From positions 48,704-112,703 of the forward strand of contig CAIMWI010000006.1 in assembly GCA_903845215.1 (NCBI GenBank): DNA of 64,000 nucleotides. The letters run 5' to 3'. Source of the stretch: an uncultured Rhodobacterales bacterium (GTDB taxonomy: Bacteria; Pseudomonadota; Alphaproteobacteria; Rhodobacterales; Rhodobacteraceae). How positions within the stretch are numbered: position 1 is the first letter of the stretch; the number at the start of each line of letters is the position of its first letter. A program made the translations under genes and the position numbers. The notes below the pieces were generated by a model. The model did no database searches, had not been told where the DNA came from, and saw nothing but the letters and a program-made list of their open reading frames with translations. This document shows positions 1 through 8,356 of the stretch, in pieces.

Positions 1-327
1 CCGTCTGAACGCGACCAGATGGCGCGGGTCGGCCTGATCCACCGCCCCTCGGGCTATGCTGATGGGCCTTATATTTTTACCCAGCGGCTGGTTGACCAAG
101 GCCGTGCGAACCTTGTGCTGCGCTCGCCCTTGGTCTTGCCGTTTCCCACGCGCTTCTTGCAAGGCACAGCCGATGAGGATGTGCCCGTGCAGGTGGCGCA
201 GCGGTTGTTTGACCATGCCAGCGGGCCAGACATCCGCCTGACCTTGGTGAAGGGGGCGGATCATCGCTTTTCCACCCCCGCGTGTTTGGCCTTGATCGAG
301 GCCAGTCTGGCCGAAATCTTACCCTAA
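1..327 (+). CDS. Alpha/beta hydrolase, C-terminal part (5' end outside window)
   Basis: The reading frame is open from the first base, so the gene begins upstream of the window; about 108 C-terminal residues are visible. The stretch LQGTADEDVPV followed by GADHRFS is the usual end of an alpha/beta hydrolase: the acid residue sits after the strand carrying QGTAD and the catalytic histidine is in GADH. The nucleophile is not in view. The HRPSGYADGPY segment recalls short carboxylesterases of the ABHD10/palmitoyl-thioesterase-like group, but the exact substrate cannot be told. The stop codon overlaps the stop of the convergent phaZ gene by a few bases. Confidence 0.75.
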   Translation, partial: PSERDQMARVGLIHRPSGYADGPYIFTQRLVDQGRANLVLRSPLVLPFPTRFLQGTADEDVPVQVAQRLFDHASGPDIRLTLVKGADHRFSTPACLALIEASLAEILP

Positions 328-1604
328 ACCGACTTTGGCCGCCGCAGGGGTGTGACAACCGCGTCACTCGTCAAATCGGCGTGCTTGTCGATAAAGCCCA
401 AAACCAGCGGGCGGATGTTCAACCGCCAGCTTTTGCCCGCAAAGATGCCGTAATGGCCGGCACCCGGTTCTAAATGTTGGGTCTTTTTTTCCTCGGGCAG
501 GCCGGGTAGCATCGACAGGGCGGCCACGCATTGGCCTGGGCCAGAAATATCGTCTTTCTCGCCTTCCACCGTCATCACGGCCACGCGCTTGATCGCGGCC
601 AAATCAACCGGCTTTCCCGCCACCACAAAGGCGTTGCGCGCAATTTCGCGGTTTTTGAACACCCGTTCGACAGTCGACAGGTAGAATTCCGCCGACATAT
701 CCATCACGGCCAGATATTCGTCGTAAAAGCGGTTGTGGGCATCGTGATCCGACGCTTCGCCGCGCATCACCCGCATCATCTGCGCGCCAAAGGCTTTGGA
801 ATGGCGCTCGGCGTTCATCGACATAAAGCCTGCCAGCTGCAACAGGCCCGGATAGACCAAACGGCCAGCACCTTTGTATTTAAAGCCCACGCGCTGGATG
901 GCGGATTGTTCCAACTGACCCATGGTCACACGGCGGCCAAAGTCGGTCACATCGGTGGCGGCGGCGTCGGGATCAATCGGGCCGCCGATCAAGGTTAGGG
1001 TGCGGGGCTGGGCGTCAGGGTCTTCGGCGGCAAGGTAGGCGGTGGCGGCAAGCGCCAAGGGGGCCGGCTGGCAGACGGCGATCACATGGGTGTCAGGGCC
1101 CAGATGACGCATGAATTCCACCAGATACAGGGTGTAATCTTCGATGTCGAATTTGCCCGAACTGACCGGAATGTCGCGGGCATTGTGCCAATCGGTGACA
1201 TAAACTTCGGCATCAGGCAGCAAGCTTGACACGGTTGAACGCAGCAAGGTTGCATAATGCCCCGACATGGGCGCGATCAGCAGCACCTTGCGCGCCATAG
1301 GATCACGCCGCCGTACCGCAAAATGGATCAGGTTGCCGAAGGGCTTTTCCACCACCGTCGTCACATCGACCAGATGGTCTTGCCCCGTGGGGCCCACGAT
1401 AGAACGAATCCCCCAGTCAGGCTTTACACTCATCCGGCCAAAACTGCGCTCTGCCACCTCGCCCCAAGCCGCCGTCATGGCGATCATCGGGTTCATCGAC
1501 AAGGCAAAGGCCGGATAGCTGGCCATGGCCCGCGCCGAGGCGCCCGCCCACTCGCTGGTGTTGCGAAGGCTTTCCATCCAGTCATAGGTGGCCATATACT
1601 TCAT
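324..1604 (-). CDS. phaZ: Intracellular polyhydroxybutyrate depolymerase PhaZ
   Basis: A 426-residue protein that hydrolyses stored PHB in the cytoplasm. The intracellular PhaZ family uses a cysteine in place of the usual lipase serine; here it is Cys178 in VCQPAP, and the C-terminal GAGHYGIF carries the catalytic histidine. The N-terminus MKYMATYDWMES is typical of the family, so I start at 1604; the frame is open further upstream but that part is not protein-like. It is divergent from phaC with about 116 bp between them, so both can be controlled from the same region. Its end overlaps the neighbouring hydrolase gene tail to tail. Family assignment is firm; activity is inferred. Confidence 0.92.
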   Translation of the reverse strand: MKYMATYDWMESLRNTSEWAGASARAMASYPAFALSMNPMIAMTAAWGEVAERSFGRMSVKPDWGIRSIVGPTGQDHLVDVTTVVEKPFGNLIHFAVRRRDPMARKVLLIAPMSGHYATLLRSTVSSLLPDAEVYVTDWHNARDIPVSSGKFDIEDYTLYLVEFMRHLGPDTHVIAVCQPAPLALAATAYLAAEDPDAQPRTLTLIGGPIDPDAAATDVTDFGRRVTMGQLEQSAIQRVGFKYKGAGRLVYPGLLQLAGFMSMNAERHSKAFGAQMMRVMRGEASDHDAHNRFYDEYLAVMDMSAEFYLSTVERVFKNREIARNAFVVAGKPVDLAAIKRVAVMTVEGEKDDISGPGQCVAALSMLPGLPEEKKTQHLEPGAGHYGIFAGKSWRLNIRPLVLGFIDKHADLTSDAVVTPLRRPKSV

Positions 1605-1720
1605 GAGGTGTCCTTGCTGGATGTTCTGGTCAAAGTCGTCTGCCGCCCCTTTGCCGTCTGGCGATTGGCGCGGTTCGTCGTTATGCTGCACAGCGGCGAG
1701 AATAGGGGCGAAAGTTGACC

Positions 1721-3508
1721 ATGACAACCGAGGACAGTGACGCGCATGCAAAGTTGGCCCGGTTGACCGATAACCTGACACGGGTCGAGGTGCTTTCCGC
1801 CCGTCTGATGCAGGCCATCGCCGCCCGCAAGCCCCATGATCAGGCGCTGGATGGGCCTGCCCAAGACATCTATATCAAAGCCGCCACCGCGTATCTGGCA
1901 GGTATGATGCAAAACCCCGCCAAGGTGATGGAACAACAGGTCAGCTATTGGGGCAAGACGATGAAGGCCTATGTGGCCGCCCAACAGGCCTTGGTCACAG
2001 GCACGCCTTTGCCCGACGATGGCCCCAAAGACCGCCGCTTTGCCAACCCGATCTGGGATACCAACCCCGCCTTTCACTATCTGAAAGAGCAATACCTTCT
2101 AAACGCCGAATCGGTGCAAAACGCACTGTCCGATCTGCAAGACATCGACCCCGATGATCGCAAACGGGTGGAATTCTTCACCCGCCAGATCGTCGACATG
2201 TTCGCGCCGACCAACTTTTTGGGCACCAATCCCGATGCTTTGGAAAAGGCCGTGGCCACTGACGGTGAAAGCCTTGTGCAGGGCTTGGAAAATCTGGTCC
2301 GCGATATCGAGGCGAACAACGGCAACCTGTCGGTGACGCTGGCCAACCCGCAAGCCTTCACCGTGGGCGAGAATATCGCGACCACCCAAGGCGCGGTGGT
2401 CTTTCGCAACCATCTGTTCGAGCTGATCCAATACACGCCCACCACCCAAACCGTGCATAAAACCCCGCTGCTGATCTTTCCGCCGTGGATCAACAAGTTC
2501 TATGTGATGGACCTGAAACCCGCCAACAGCCTGATCCGATGGATTGTGGAACAGGGCTTTACGCTGTTTGTCGTCTCTTGGGTCAACCCTGACGCCTCTT
2601 ATGCTGATGTCACGATGGATGATTACATCCGCGATGGCTTTTTGACCGCCATGGCCGAAACCCGCCGCGCCACGGGCGAGGCGCAGATCAACTGCGTGGG
2701 CTATTGCATCGCAGGCACCACGCTGGGGCTGACCTTGGCGCACCTTAAACGCGCAGGTGACACCTCGGTTGCCAGTGCGACATTCTTCACCACCCTCACT
2801 GACTTTTCCGATCCGGGAGAGGTGGGGGTATTTCTGGCCAATGATTTCGTCGATGGAATCGAGCGTCAATCCAAGGTTGACGGCATTCTGTCCCGCGCCT
2901 TTATGAGCCGGACGTTCAGCTTCCTACGCTCTAACGACCTGATTTATCAGCCCGCGATCAAAAGCTATATGCTGGGCGAAGCGCCACCCGCCTTTGACCT
3001 TTTGTTCTGGAACGGCGATGGCACCAATTTGCCCGCCAAGATGGCCGTCGAATACCTGCGCGGCCTGTGCCAAGATGACGGCTTTGCCAAAGGCACATTC
3101 AAAGTGTTCGGTAAGCCTGTCAGCCTGTCGGATGTCAGCGTGCCGCTGTGCGCCATTGCCTGCGAGACGGATCATATCGCCCATTGGAAAGGCAGCTTTA
3201 ACGGCGTGCGCCAAATGGGCAGTCCGGATAAAACCTTCTTTCTGGCGCAATCGGGGCATATCGCGGGCATCATCAACCCGCCGTCCAAGGGCAAATATGG
3301 CCATTACACCGGCGGCCCGCCCCAAGGTGCGCCAGAAGATTGGCTGGCTGCTGCCACCTTCCACCAAGGCAGTTGGTGGCCGCGCTGGCGCGACTGGCTG
3401 GCCGAACGCTCTGGCCCGCAGGTTGCGGCCCGCGTACCGGGTGATGGGCCTTTGCCGGTGCTGTGTGCCGCGCCGGGAACTTATGTGAAAATGGCGCCGT
3501 CGGTGTAA
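1721..3508 (+). CDS. phaC: Class I poly(R)-hydroxyalkanoate synthase PhaC
   Basis: A 595-residue polymerase that joins (R)-3-hydroxyacyl-CoA units into PHB at the granule surface. The lipase-like box is GYCIAG with the catalytic cysteine at about residue 329, and the late QSGHIAGIINPP segment carries the catalytic histidine. Length matches class I enzymes. I chose ATG 1721 because GGGGCG lies about 11 bases upstream; a TTG two codons earlier (1715) is possible. It is divergent from phaZ and followed, after about 125 bp, by the phasin gene. A weak PhaR-like half palindrome (CTGC-N3-GCGG, 1686-1696) lies just before it. Confidence 0.95.
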   Translation: MTTEDSDAHAKLARLTDNLTRVEVLSARLMQAIAARKPHDQALDGPAQDIYIKAATAYLAGMMQNPAKVMEQQVSYWGKTMKAYVAAQQALVTGTPLPDDGPKDRRFANPIWDTNPAFHYLKEQYLLNAESVQNALSDLQDIDPDDRKRVEFFTRQIVDMFAPTNFLGTNPDALEKAVATDGESLVQGLENLVRDIEANNGNLSVTLANPQAFTVGENIATTQGAVVFRNHLFELIQYTPTTQTVHKTPLLIFPPWINKFYVMDLKPANSLIRWIVEQGFTLFVVSWVNPDASYADVTMDDYIRDGFLTAMAETRRATGEAQINCVGYCIAGTTLGLTLAHLKRAGDTSVASATFFTTLTDFSDPGEVGVFLANDFVDGIERQSKVDGILSRAFMSRTFSFLRSNDLIYQPAIKSYMLGEAPPAFDLLFWNGDGTNLPAKMAVEYLRGLCQDDGFAKGTFKVFGKPVSLSDVSVPLCAIACETDHIAHWKGSFNGVRQMGSPDKTFFLAQSGHIAGIINPPSKGKYGHYTGGPPQGAPEDWLAAATFHQGSWWPRWRDWLAERSGPQVAARVPGDGPLPVLCAAPGTYVKMAPSV

Positions 3509-3559
3509 GCCATCTGCCCTGACCTGTAGAATTTTGCTGCGCTGCGGAAATATATCTTG

Positions 3560-3580
3560 AAATGCTGCATCGCAGCATTT
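3560..3580. promoter_or_regulatory. PhaR operator upstream of phasin gene
   Basis: A perfect inverted repeat with 9-base arms and a 3-base spacer (ATC). Its core, CTGC-N3-GCAG at 3565-3575, matches the CTGC-N3/4-GCAG motif I recall for PhaR of Paracoccus and Rhodobacter. A second, imperfect TGC-rich element (GCTGCGCTGC) lies at 3536-3545. The site is 54 bp before the phaP start, where a repressor would block transcription until PHB titrates PhaR away. Confidence 0.75.
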
Positions 3581-3633
3581 ATGTTCTGCTTATGCGAAAC
3601 GGGATTGGACCCGCTTCATCAGGAGAGCATGAA

Positions 3634-4083
3634 ATGACCAAGACCCCCGACTTCACCAAAGTTATGCAAGACATGATGGCGTCCTTTCCGGTTGACGCCT
3701 CGGCGTTCCAGAACGCTTTCAAAACCCAAGCCGCTTTTGGCGAAAAGCTGACCAAGGTTGCCTTGGAAGCCGCCGAAAAGTCGACCGAGATTTCGTCCAA
3801 ATGGGCCAAAGACGCGCTGGCCAAGCTGTCGGCTGCAGCCACCGCAAAGGCAGAGCCCGCCGATTACACCAAAGCCGCGACAGACTTCGCCTCGGCCACC
3901 GCTGAAATCGCATCTGAACATATGGCCGCTTTCGCCGAAGTTGCCAAGAAAGTGCAGATGGACACGGTTGAGCTGATGCTGGCCGCTGGTAAGACCGCGT
4001 CCAACGAAGCGTCGGCCGCTGTCAAGAAAGCCACCGATGATGTGACCGCTGTGGCCAAGAAAGCCGCTGCAGCCGCAAACTAA
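3634..4083 (+). CDS. phaP: Phasin, PHB granule-coating protein
   Basis: A 149-residue, Ala/Lys-rich, wholly helical protein with no membrane segment, typical of the phasin_2 family that coats PHB granules and controls their size and number. The start ATG 3634 is set by AGGAGAG at 3621-3627; the longer frame upstream lies over the operator and is not coding. The C-terminus is a run of Ala/Lys repeats (KKATDDV, KKAAAAAN), as in other alphaproteobacterial phasins. It sits between phaC and phaR and is preceded by a strong PhaR operator and followed by a clear terminator, so it is probably a separate, highly expressed transcript repressed by PhaR. Confidence 0.9.
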   Translation: MTKTPDFTKVMQDMMASFPVDASAFQNAFKTQAAFGEKLTKVALEAAEKSTEISSKWAKDALAKLSAAATAKAEPADYTKAATDFASATAEIASEHMAAFAEVAKKVQMDTVELMLAAGKTASNEASAAVKKATDDVTAVAKKAAAAAN

Positions 4084-4106
4084 TCTGATCGGATGCACCG
4101 ATAGTG

Positions 4107-4140
4107 GGGCGGGCCGTAAAGCCCGCCCTTTCTTTTTTTC
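4107..4140 (+). terminator. Rho-independent terminator after phaP
   Basis: A perfect 8-bp GC stem (GGGCGGGC 4107-4114, GCCCGCCC 4121-4128) with a 6-base loop is followed by a T-rich tract ending at 4140. It separates the phasin transcript from phaR. Confidence 0.88.
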
Positions 4141-4160
4141 TGCACCTCGCCTAAGCTTCT

Positions 4161-4171
4161 CTGCACTGCAA
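4161..4171. promoter_or_regulatory. Possible PhaR autoregulatory site
   Basis: CTGC-ACT-GCAA, one base short of the CTGC-N3-GCAG motif, lies 22 bp before the phaR start codon. PhaR is known to repress its own gene in related species, so autoregulation is likely but not shown. Confidence 0.45.
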
Positions 4172-4192
4172 CATGTTCAGGGGACGTGGATC

Positions 4193-4744
4193 ATGGCCGA
4201 AACTGCAAAACCGCTGCTGATCAAGCGCTATGCCAGCCGCCGTCTCTATAATACCGAGACGTCGGATTATGTGACTTTGGAAGACATCGCAGGGTTTATC
4301 CGCGCCGGCCGCGAGGTGCAGATCATTGATCTGAAATCCGGCGATGACCTGACACGCCAGTATCTGCTGCAAATCGTGGCAGAACATGAATCAAAGGGCG
4401 ACACGGTGTTGCCCACCAATGTGCTGACCGATCTGGTGCGCGCCTATACGTCCAACATCCAATCGGTCGTGCCGCAGTTCTTGTCCGCCAGCTTTGAAAT
4501 GTTGCGCGATGGCCAGCATAAGATCGTCGAAAACCTCACCGCCATCCCGAACCCGCTGACCGCGATGCCGGGGTTTGAGGCGATGCGCAAACAGCAAGAA
4601 GCCTTTATGAAAACCATGATGGGTGGTTTGCCTTGGGCCGGTGTGGGCACCAAACCAGACGAGGGCGCTGCCGATGCCCCCGAGGATTTGGCCGAGATCA
4701 AACGCCAAGTGGCGGAATTGCAAAAGAAACTGTCCAAACTTTAA
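4193..4744 (+). CDS. phaR: PHB synthesis repressor PhaR
   Basis: A 183-residue DNA-binding regulator. The N-terminal block LIKRYASRRLYNTETSDYVTLEDI is the PHB accumulation regulatory DNA-binding domain, followed by the central domain (DLTRQYLLQIVAEHE) and a C-terminal coiled region (LAEIKRQVAELQKKL). PhaR binds both PHB and operator DNA and represses the phasin gene when no granules are present. ATG 4193 is the only start that gives the full domain. The gene directly follows phaP after a terminator and has a near-match operator in its own leader. Confidence 0.94.
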   Translation: MAETAKPLLIKRYASRRLYNTETSDYVTLEDIAGFIRAGREVQIIDLKSGDDLTRQYLLQIVAEHESKGDTVLPTNVLTDLVRAYTSNIQSVVPQFLSASFEMLRDGQHKIVENLTAIPNPLTAMPGFEAMRKQQEAFMKTMMGGLPWAGVGTKPDEGAADAPEDLAEIKRQVAELQKKLSKL

Positions 4745-4793
4745 CCCCCCACGCGCAACCCGGGCTGCGGCCTGAACAGGCGGAGAGTGCATC

Positions 4794-5741
4794 TTGTCCG
4801 ATCCACAGGGCCGCGTCACGCTTTGGGGTATTGAAACCTTTCTGGCCGTGGCGGACGAGGGGGCGATTTCTGCTGCAGCGCGGCGCTTGGGCGTCAGCCC
4901 TTCGGCGATCAGCCAGCAAATCACGGGGTTAGAGGCGGCCTTGGGTTCGGTGCTGCTGGACCGTTCTGCCCGCCCGATCATCCTGACGCCGGCAGGGGCG
5001 ATGTTTCGCCGCCACGCCCAGACGATTTTGAACGCCGAGGCCGAGGCCCGCGCCGATCTGGCCGTGGCCGATCTGTCGGGCCTGACCACCCTGCGCTTTG
5101 GCATGATCGAAGATTTTGACGCCGAAGTCACACCCGCCTTGCTGACAGCCCTTGCCAATGACCTGCGCGGATGCCGCTTTTTGCTGGAAACAGGGGCCAG
5201 CCACCGCTTGTTAGACCAGTTGGAGGCGCGGGCCTTGGATGTGATCGTCGCCGCCGACCAAGGCACCGAAGGTGGCGGCGAGGGTTGGCGCGAGGTGCAT
5301 CCGATTCTGTCGGAACCCTTCGTGGCCATCACCCCCTTGGGGCGCGGGATCGAGGGGTTGCCGCTGATCCAGTACACCGCGCGCCACCTGATGGGTCGCC
5401 AGATCGCCGCACACCTTGCACGGCAAAACCTGCGGCTGGCGCACCGGTTTGAACTGGACAGCTATTCCGCCATTCTGGCCATGGTGGCGGGCGGCGAGGG
5501 CTGGACGATCTTGACCCCCTTGGCGTTGCACCACGCAGCGAGATTTCGCCCCCATGTCTCCGTCTCGCCCCTGCCATTTGCACCTTTAGACCGCAGCTTG
5601 ACGCTGTCGGCCCGCGCTGGGGTGTTGCGCGATATTCCCGCGCAGGTGGCCAGCCGCTTGCGCGGCTTGGTTGATGCGCAGGTGATCAAACCCGCGCTGG
5701 ACCAGTGGCCTTGGATGCAAGACAGCCTGCGTCTGTTGTAG
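4794..5741 (+). CDS. LysR-family transcriptional regulator
   Basis: A 315-residue LysR-type regulator: an N-terminal winged helix-turn-helix (residues about 10-65, with ISAAARRLGVSPSAISQQI) and a periplasmic-binding-like effector domain. The start is TTG 4794, supported by GGAGAG seven bases upstream; no ATG gives a complete helix-turn-helix. It runs tail to tail with the DegT-type aminotransferase gene, the stops being one base apart, so it is not in that operon. The effector is unknown. It could regulate the nearby polyamine cluster, but LysR genes are usually divergent from their targets and this one is not. Confidence 0.88.
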   Translation: MSDPQGRVTLWGIETFLAVADEGAISAAARRLGVSPSAISQQITGLEAALGSVLLDRSARPIILTPAGAMFRRHAQTILNAEAEARADLAVADLSGLTTLRFGMIEDFDAEVTPALLTALANDLRGCRFLLETGASHRLLDQLEARALDVIVAADQGTEGGGEGWREVHPILSEPFVAITPLGRGIEGLPLIQYTARHLMGRQIAAHLARQNLRLAHRFELDSYSAILAMVAGGEGWTILTPLALHHAARFRPHVSVSPLPFAPLDRSLTLSARAGVLRDIPAQVASRLRGLVDAQVIKPALDQWPWMQDSLRLL

Positions 5742-5742
5742 G

Positions 5743-6930
5743 TCAGCCTTTTACGGCTGCCGCTGCGTCGAAAATGGCCGTGGCGATGAAGGTCAACTCA
5801 TCCTCGGTCAAGCGCGTCGGCAGGCGCACATCACCCGCACGCATCAGCATGGCGCGGGTCTTGGGCAGGTCGGGCGTTTCGCCCAAGAACTGCCAGTTCC
5901 AAAAGGCGCGGGCGTTGTCTTCGGACAGGCCGAAAATCTGCACCGTGATGCCGCGCCGTTTGGCCTCGGCCTGAAAAGCGCGGGCTTGGGTGTCGGTCCA
6001 CTCGCCGGTCAGGTTGAACTGGATCGAATCAGGTGCGCGCTCTTCGGGGCCAAGCGGCGGGGGTACCGACAAATACGCGCTTTGGTTCAGCCGATCGGCC
6101 ACAAGATCATGCCCGGCACGGCCCTTGGCCACACGGCCCGCCACTTCAGGCAGTTGCGGGCGGATCACGGCGGCAGATAGGTTTTGCATGCGCATATTGT
6201 AAAGCGGCAGCTTGTTTTGCCACAGCATATAGCTGTTTTGCAGGCCGGGGTGCTTTTTCCAATTGTGCTCGTAAGCGCCCGACATGATCACGCAGCGTGC
6301 GGCCAGTTCAGGGTCGTCGGTGATCAGCATCCCGCCTTCGCCCGCATTCACCAGCTTGTAGGATTGAAAGGAAAAGCAGCCGATCTTGCCAATCGTGCCG
6401 ATCTTGCGGCCATGCCATGTGGTGCCCAGCGAGTGGGCGGCATCTTCCACCACCGGCACGCCTGCTGCATCGCACAGGTCTAAAATCGCATCCATATCCG
6501 ATGTATGGCCGCGCATATGGCTGATCAGCACCGCCGCCGCACCGGGCAGTTTGGCGGCAAAATCCGCCATATCCACACGGTAATTCTCGCCCACTTCCAC
6601 CAAAACTGGTTCACATTCGGCATGGATGACAGCGGATGGCACAGCGGCAAAGGTAAAGGCCGGGATCAGCACCTTCGCCCCGCGCGGTAGATCCAGCGCT
6701 TTGAGCGATAAGAACAAAGCGGCAGAGCACGACGCCACCGCCAGCGCATAGCGCGACCCCATCAGTTCGGCAAATTCACGTTCCAGCAGGGCTACGGGCG
6801 ATCCTTCGGGGGCGGTGTAGCGAAACAAATCGCCCGAGGACAAAAGCCGCTCGATTTCGGCCATGGCCGAGGCGGGGATGGGTTCGGCATCATAGACATT
6901 GGGGGCTTGGGCCTGACCGTCGTGCGCCAT
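5743..6930 (-). CDS. DegT/DnrJ/EryC1/StrS-family PLP aminotransferase
   Basis: A 395-residue fold-type I aminotransferase. The PLP lysine is K192 in SFQSYKLVNAGEGG and the cofactor-contacting aspartate is in VVEDAAHS (D163). The family is best known for amino-sugar biosynthesis, but here it lies next to a polyamine gamma-glutamylation cluster on the same strand, 124 bp downstream of the PuuB-like gene, so a role in transamination of a polyamine-derived or amino-sugar substrate is possible. No sugar genes are nearby. The start ATG 6930 is the first in frame with the conserved N-terminus. Exact substrate unknown. Confidence 0.85.
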   Translation of the reverse strand: MAHDGQAQAPNVYDAEPIPASAMAEIERLLSSGDLFRYTAPEGSPVALLEREFAELMGSRYALAVASCSAALFLSLKALDLPRGAKVLIPAFTFAAVPSAVIHAECEPVLVEVGENYRVDMADFAAKLPGAAAVLISHMRGHTSDMDAILDLCDAAGVPVVEDAAHSLGTTWHGRKIGTIGKIGCFSFQSYKLVNAGEGGMLITDDPELAARCVIMSGAYEHNWKKHPGLQNSYMLWQNKLPLYNMRMQNLSAAVIRPQLPEVAGRVAKGRAGHDLVADRLNQSAYLSVPPPLGPEERAPDSIQFNLTGEWTDTQARAFQAEAKRRGITVQIFGLSEDNARAFWNWQFLGETPDLPKTRAMLMRAGDVRLPTRLTEDELTFIATAIFDAAAAVKG

Positions 6931-7054
6931 GATTGAAGCTTTCCTGAAAATACTCTTTAGAATACCTGTAGACCTCAGAAAAGTAACAAGCCAGTGACAA
7001 TAATCTTGCGTGGAAGAAATTAGCTGAATTTAGCCTATTTTGGGGGAAAGGGCT

Positions 7055-8356
7055 TTACAGACCCAACCTATCGCGCAAGCCGTACCATGTCATCGCCAGC
7101 ACCAAAAGCGGCCAGCGCAGCGCCGCCCCGCCCGGAAAGCCGCGCTGCGGTAGGGTTGCCAGCAGATCAAACTGCGCGCTTTGTCCGGCGACGGCGGCGG
7201 CCAGAACCTTGCCCGCCATCGTCGCCATCGCCACCCCGTGCCCCGAATAGCCCGAAGCCGACAGGATATTGGGCGCAGGCCTTGTAAAACAGGGCATGCG
7301 GTTGGTGGTGATGGCCAAGGTGCCGCCCCAAGCGTAATCAATCTTGGCCTGCGCCAGTTGCGGATAAATCGCCAGCATCGGCTTGCGCACCACCTTCAAG
7401 ATATCAGGAAAGCGGTAGCCATAGGTTTCGCCGCCGCCAAACAACAGGCGGTTGTCTTCCGACAGGCGCCAGTAGTTCACCACAAACTTGGTATCGGCCA
7501 CGGCGATGTGGTCTGCAAGGATCGTCGCCGCCGCCGCCCCCAAAGGTTCTGTCGCCACGATAAAATTGTTAATCGGCATCACCCGTGCAGCCACTTTGGC
7601 GTCAAGCTCGCCCAGATAGCCGTTGCAGGCCAAAATCACCTGATCCGCCCGGACCTGGCCTAGCGCTGTGCGCACCAAGGGCTTGGGGCCTTGCATGATT
7701 TCCAGCACTTCCGAGCGTTCAAACAACCGCGCCCCCGCCGATTGCGCGGCCTTGGCCAGCCCTAGGGCGAAGTTCAACGGGTGGATATGGCCTGCGCCTT
7801 GATCAAGCACGCCGCCAGTAAAGACCTTGGACCCAATCAAGCCGCTGATGGCCTGGTGGTCCAAAACCTTGATCTGGTCATATCCGTAGTCACGTTCCAG
7901 CTTTTCAGCACTTTGAAAAGTGCTGCGCAGGTCGGCTTGATGCCAGCAGGCGGTGGCAACGCCAGGGTGGAAAGTCACCGGCATATCATGACTGCGGATC
8001 AAGGATTTGACCAAGGCCTTCGCCTCTTCGGCCATATCCCACATCAGATGCGCGGCACTTTTTCCTGCGGCCGCCTCGAGCCAGTCTTGATCTTGCCGCT
8101 GGCCCGATCCCACTTGCCCGCCATTGCGCCCCGAAGCGCCAAAGCCTAAGCGATGCGCTTCCAGCAGCACCACGCTATAGCCGCGTTCGGCCAAATGCAG
8201 CGCCGCTGACAGGCCAGTATATCCACCGCCCACAATGCAAACATCGGCCGAAACCTCGCCCTGAAGGGCAGGCAGGGGGGCAAAGGGGGTGGCAGTCGCG
8301 GCATAGTAAGACGGGGGATATGCCCCCGCCTGATCGTTGACATGCAGCAGGTTCAT
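7055..8356 (-). CDS. puuB: FAD-dependent oxidoreductase, gamma-glutamylputrescine oxidase-like (PuuB)
   Basis: A 433-residue flavoprotein of the DAO family. The dinucleotide-binding motif CIVGGGYTGLSAALHLAERG is near residue 50, followed by the GASGRNGGQVGSG segment typical of PuuB/GlpD-like oxidases, and a C-terminal SASGYSGHGVAMATMAGK closes the FAD site. PuuB oxidises gamma-glutamylputrescine to the aldehyde with release of peroxide. The start ATG 8356 overlaps the stop of the upstream ligase gene in an ATGA, indicating coupled translation. The linkage to a PuuA-like ligase makes the polyamine assignment likely, though other gamma-glutamylated amines are possible. Confidence 0.82.
   Translation of the reverse strand: MNLLHVNDQAGAYPPSYYAATATPFAPLPALQGEVSADVCIVGGGYTGLSAALHLAERGYSVVLLEAHRLGFGASGRNGGQVGSGQRQDQDWLEAAAGKSAAHLMWDMAEEAKALVKSLIRSHDMPVTFHPGVATACWHQADLRSTFQSAEKLERDYGYDQIKVLDHQAISGLIGSKVFTGGVLDQGAGHIHPLNFALGLAKAAQSAGARLFERSEVLEIMQGPKPLVRTALGQVRADQVILACNGYLGELDAKVAARVMPINNFIVATEPLGAAAATILADHIAVADTKFVVNYWRLSEDNRLLFGGGETYGYRFPDILKVVRKPMLAIYPQLAQAKIDYAWGGTLAITTNRMPCFTRPAPNILSASGYSGHGVAMATMAGKVLAAAVAGQSAQFDLLATLPQRGFPGGAALRWPLLVLAMTWYGLRDRLGL

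Noticed and set aside
2099..2869. A 256-residue open frame on the minus strand opposite phaC
   Set aside because: Antisense to the strongly conserved PhaC; composition is typical of a GC-rich shadow frame.
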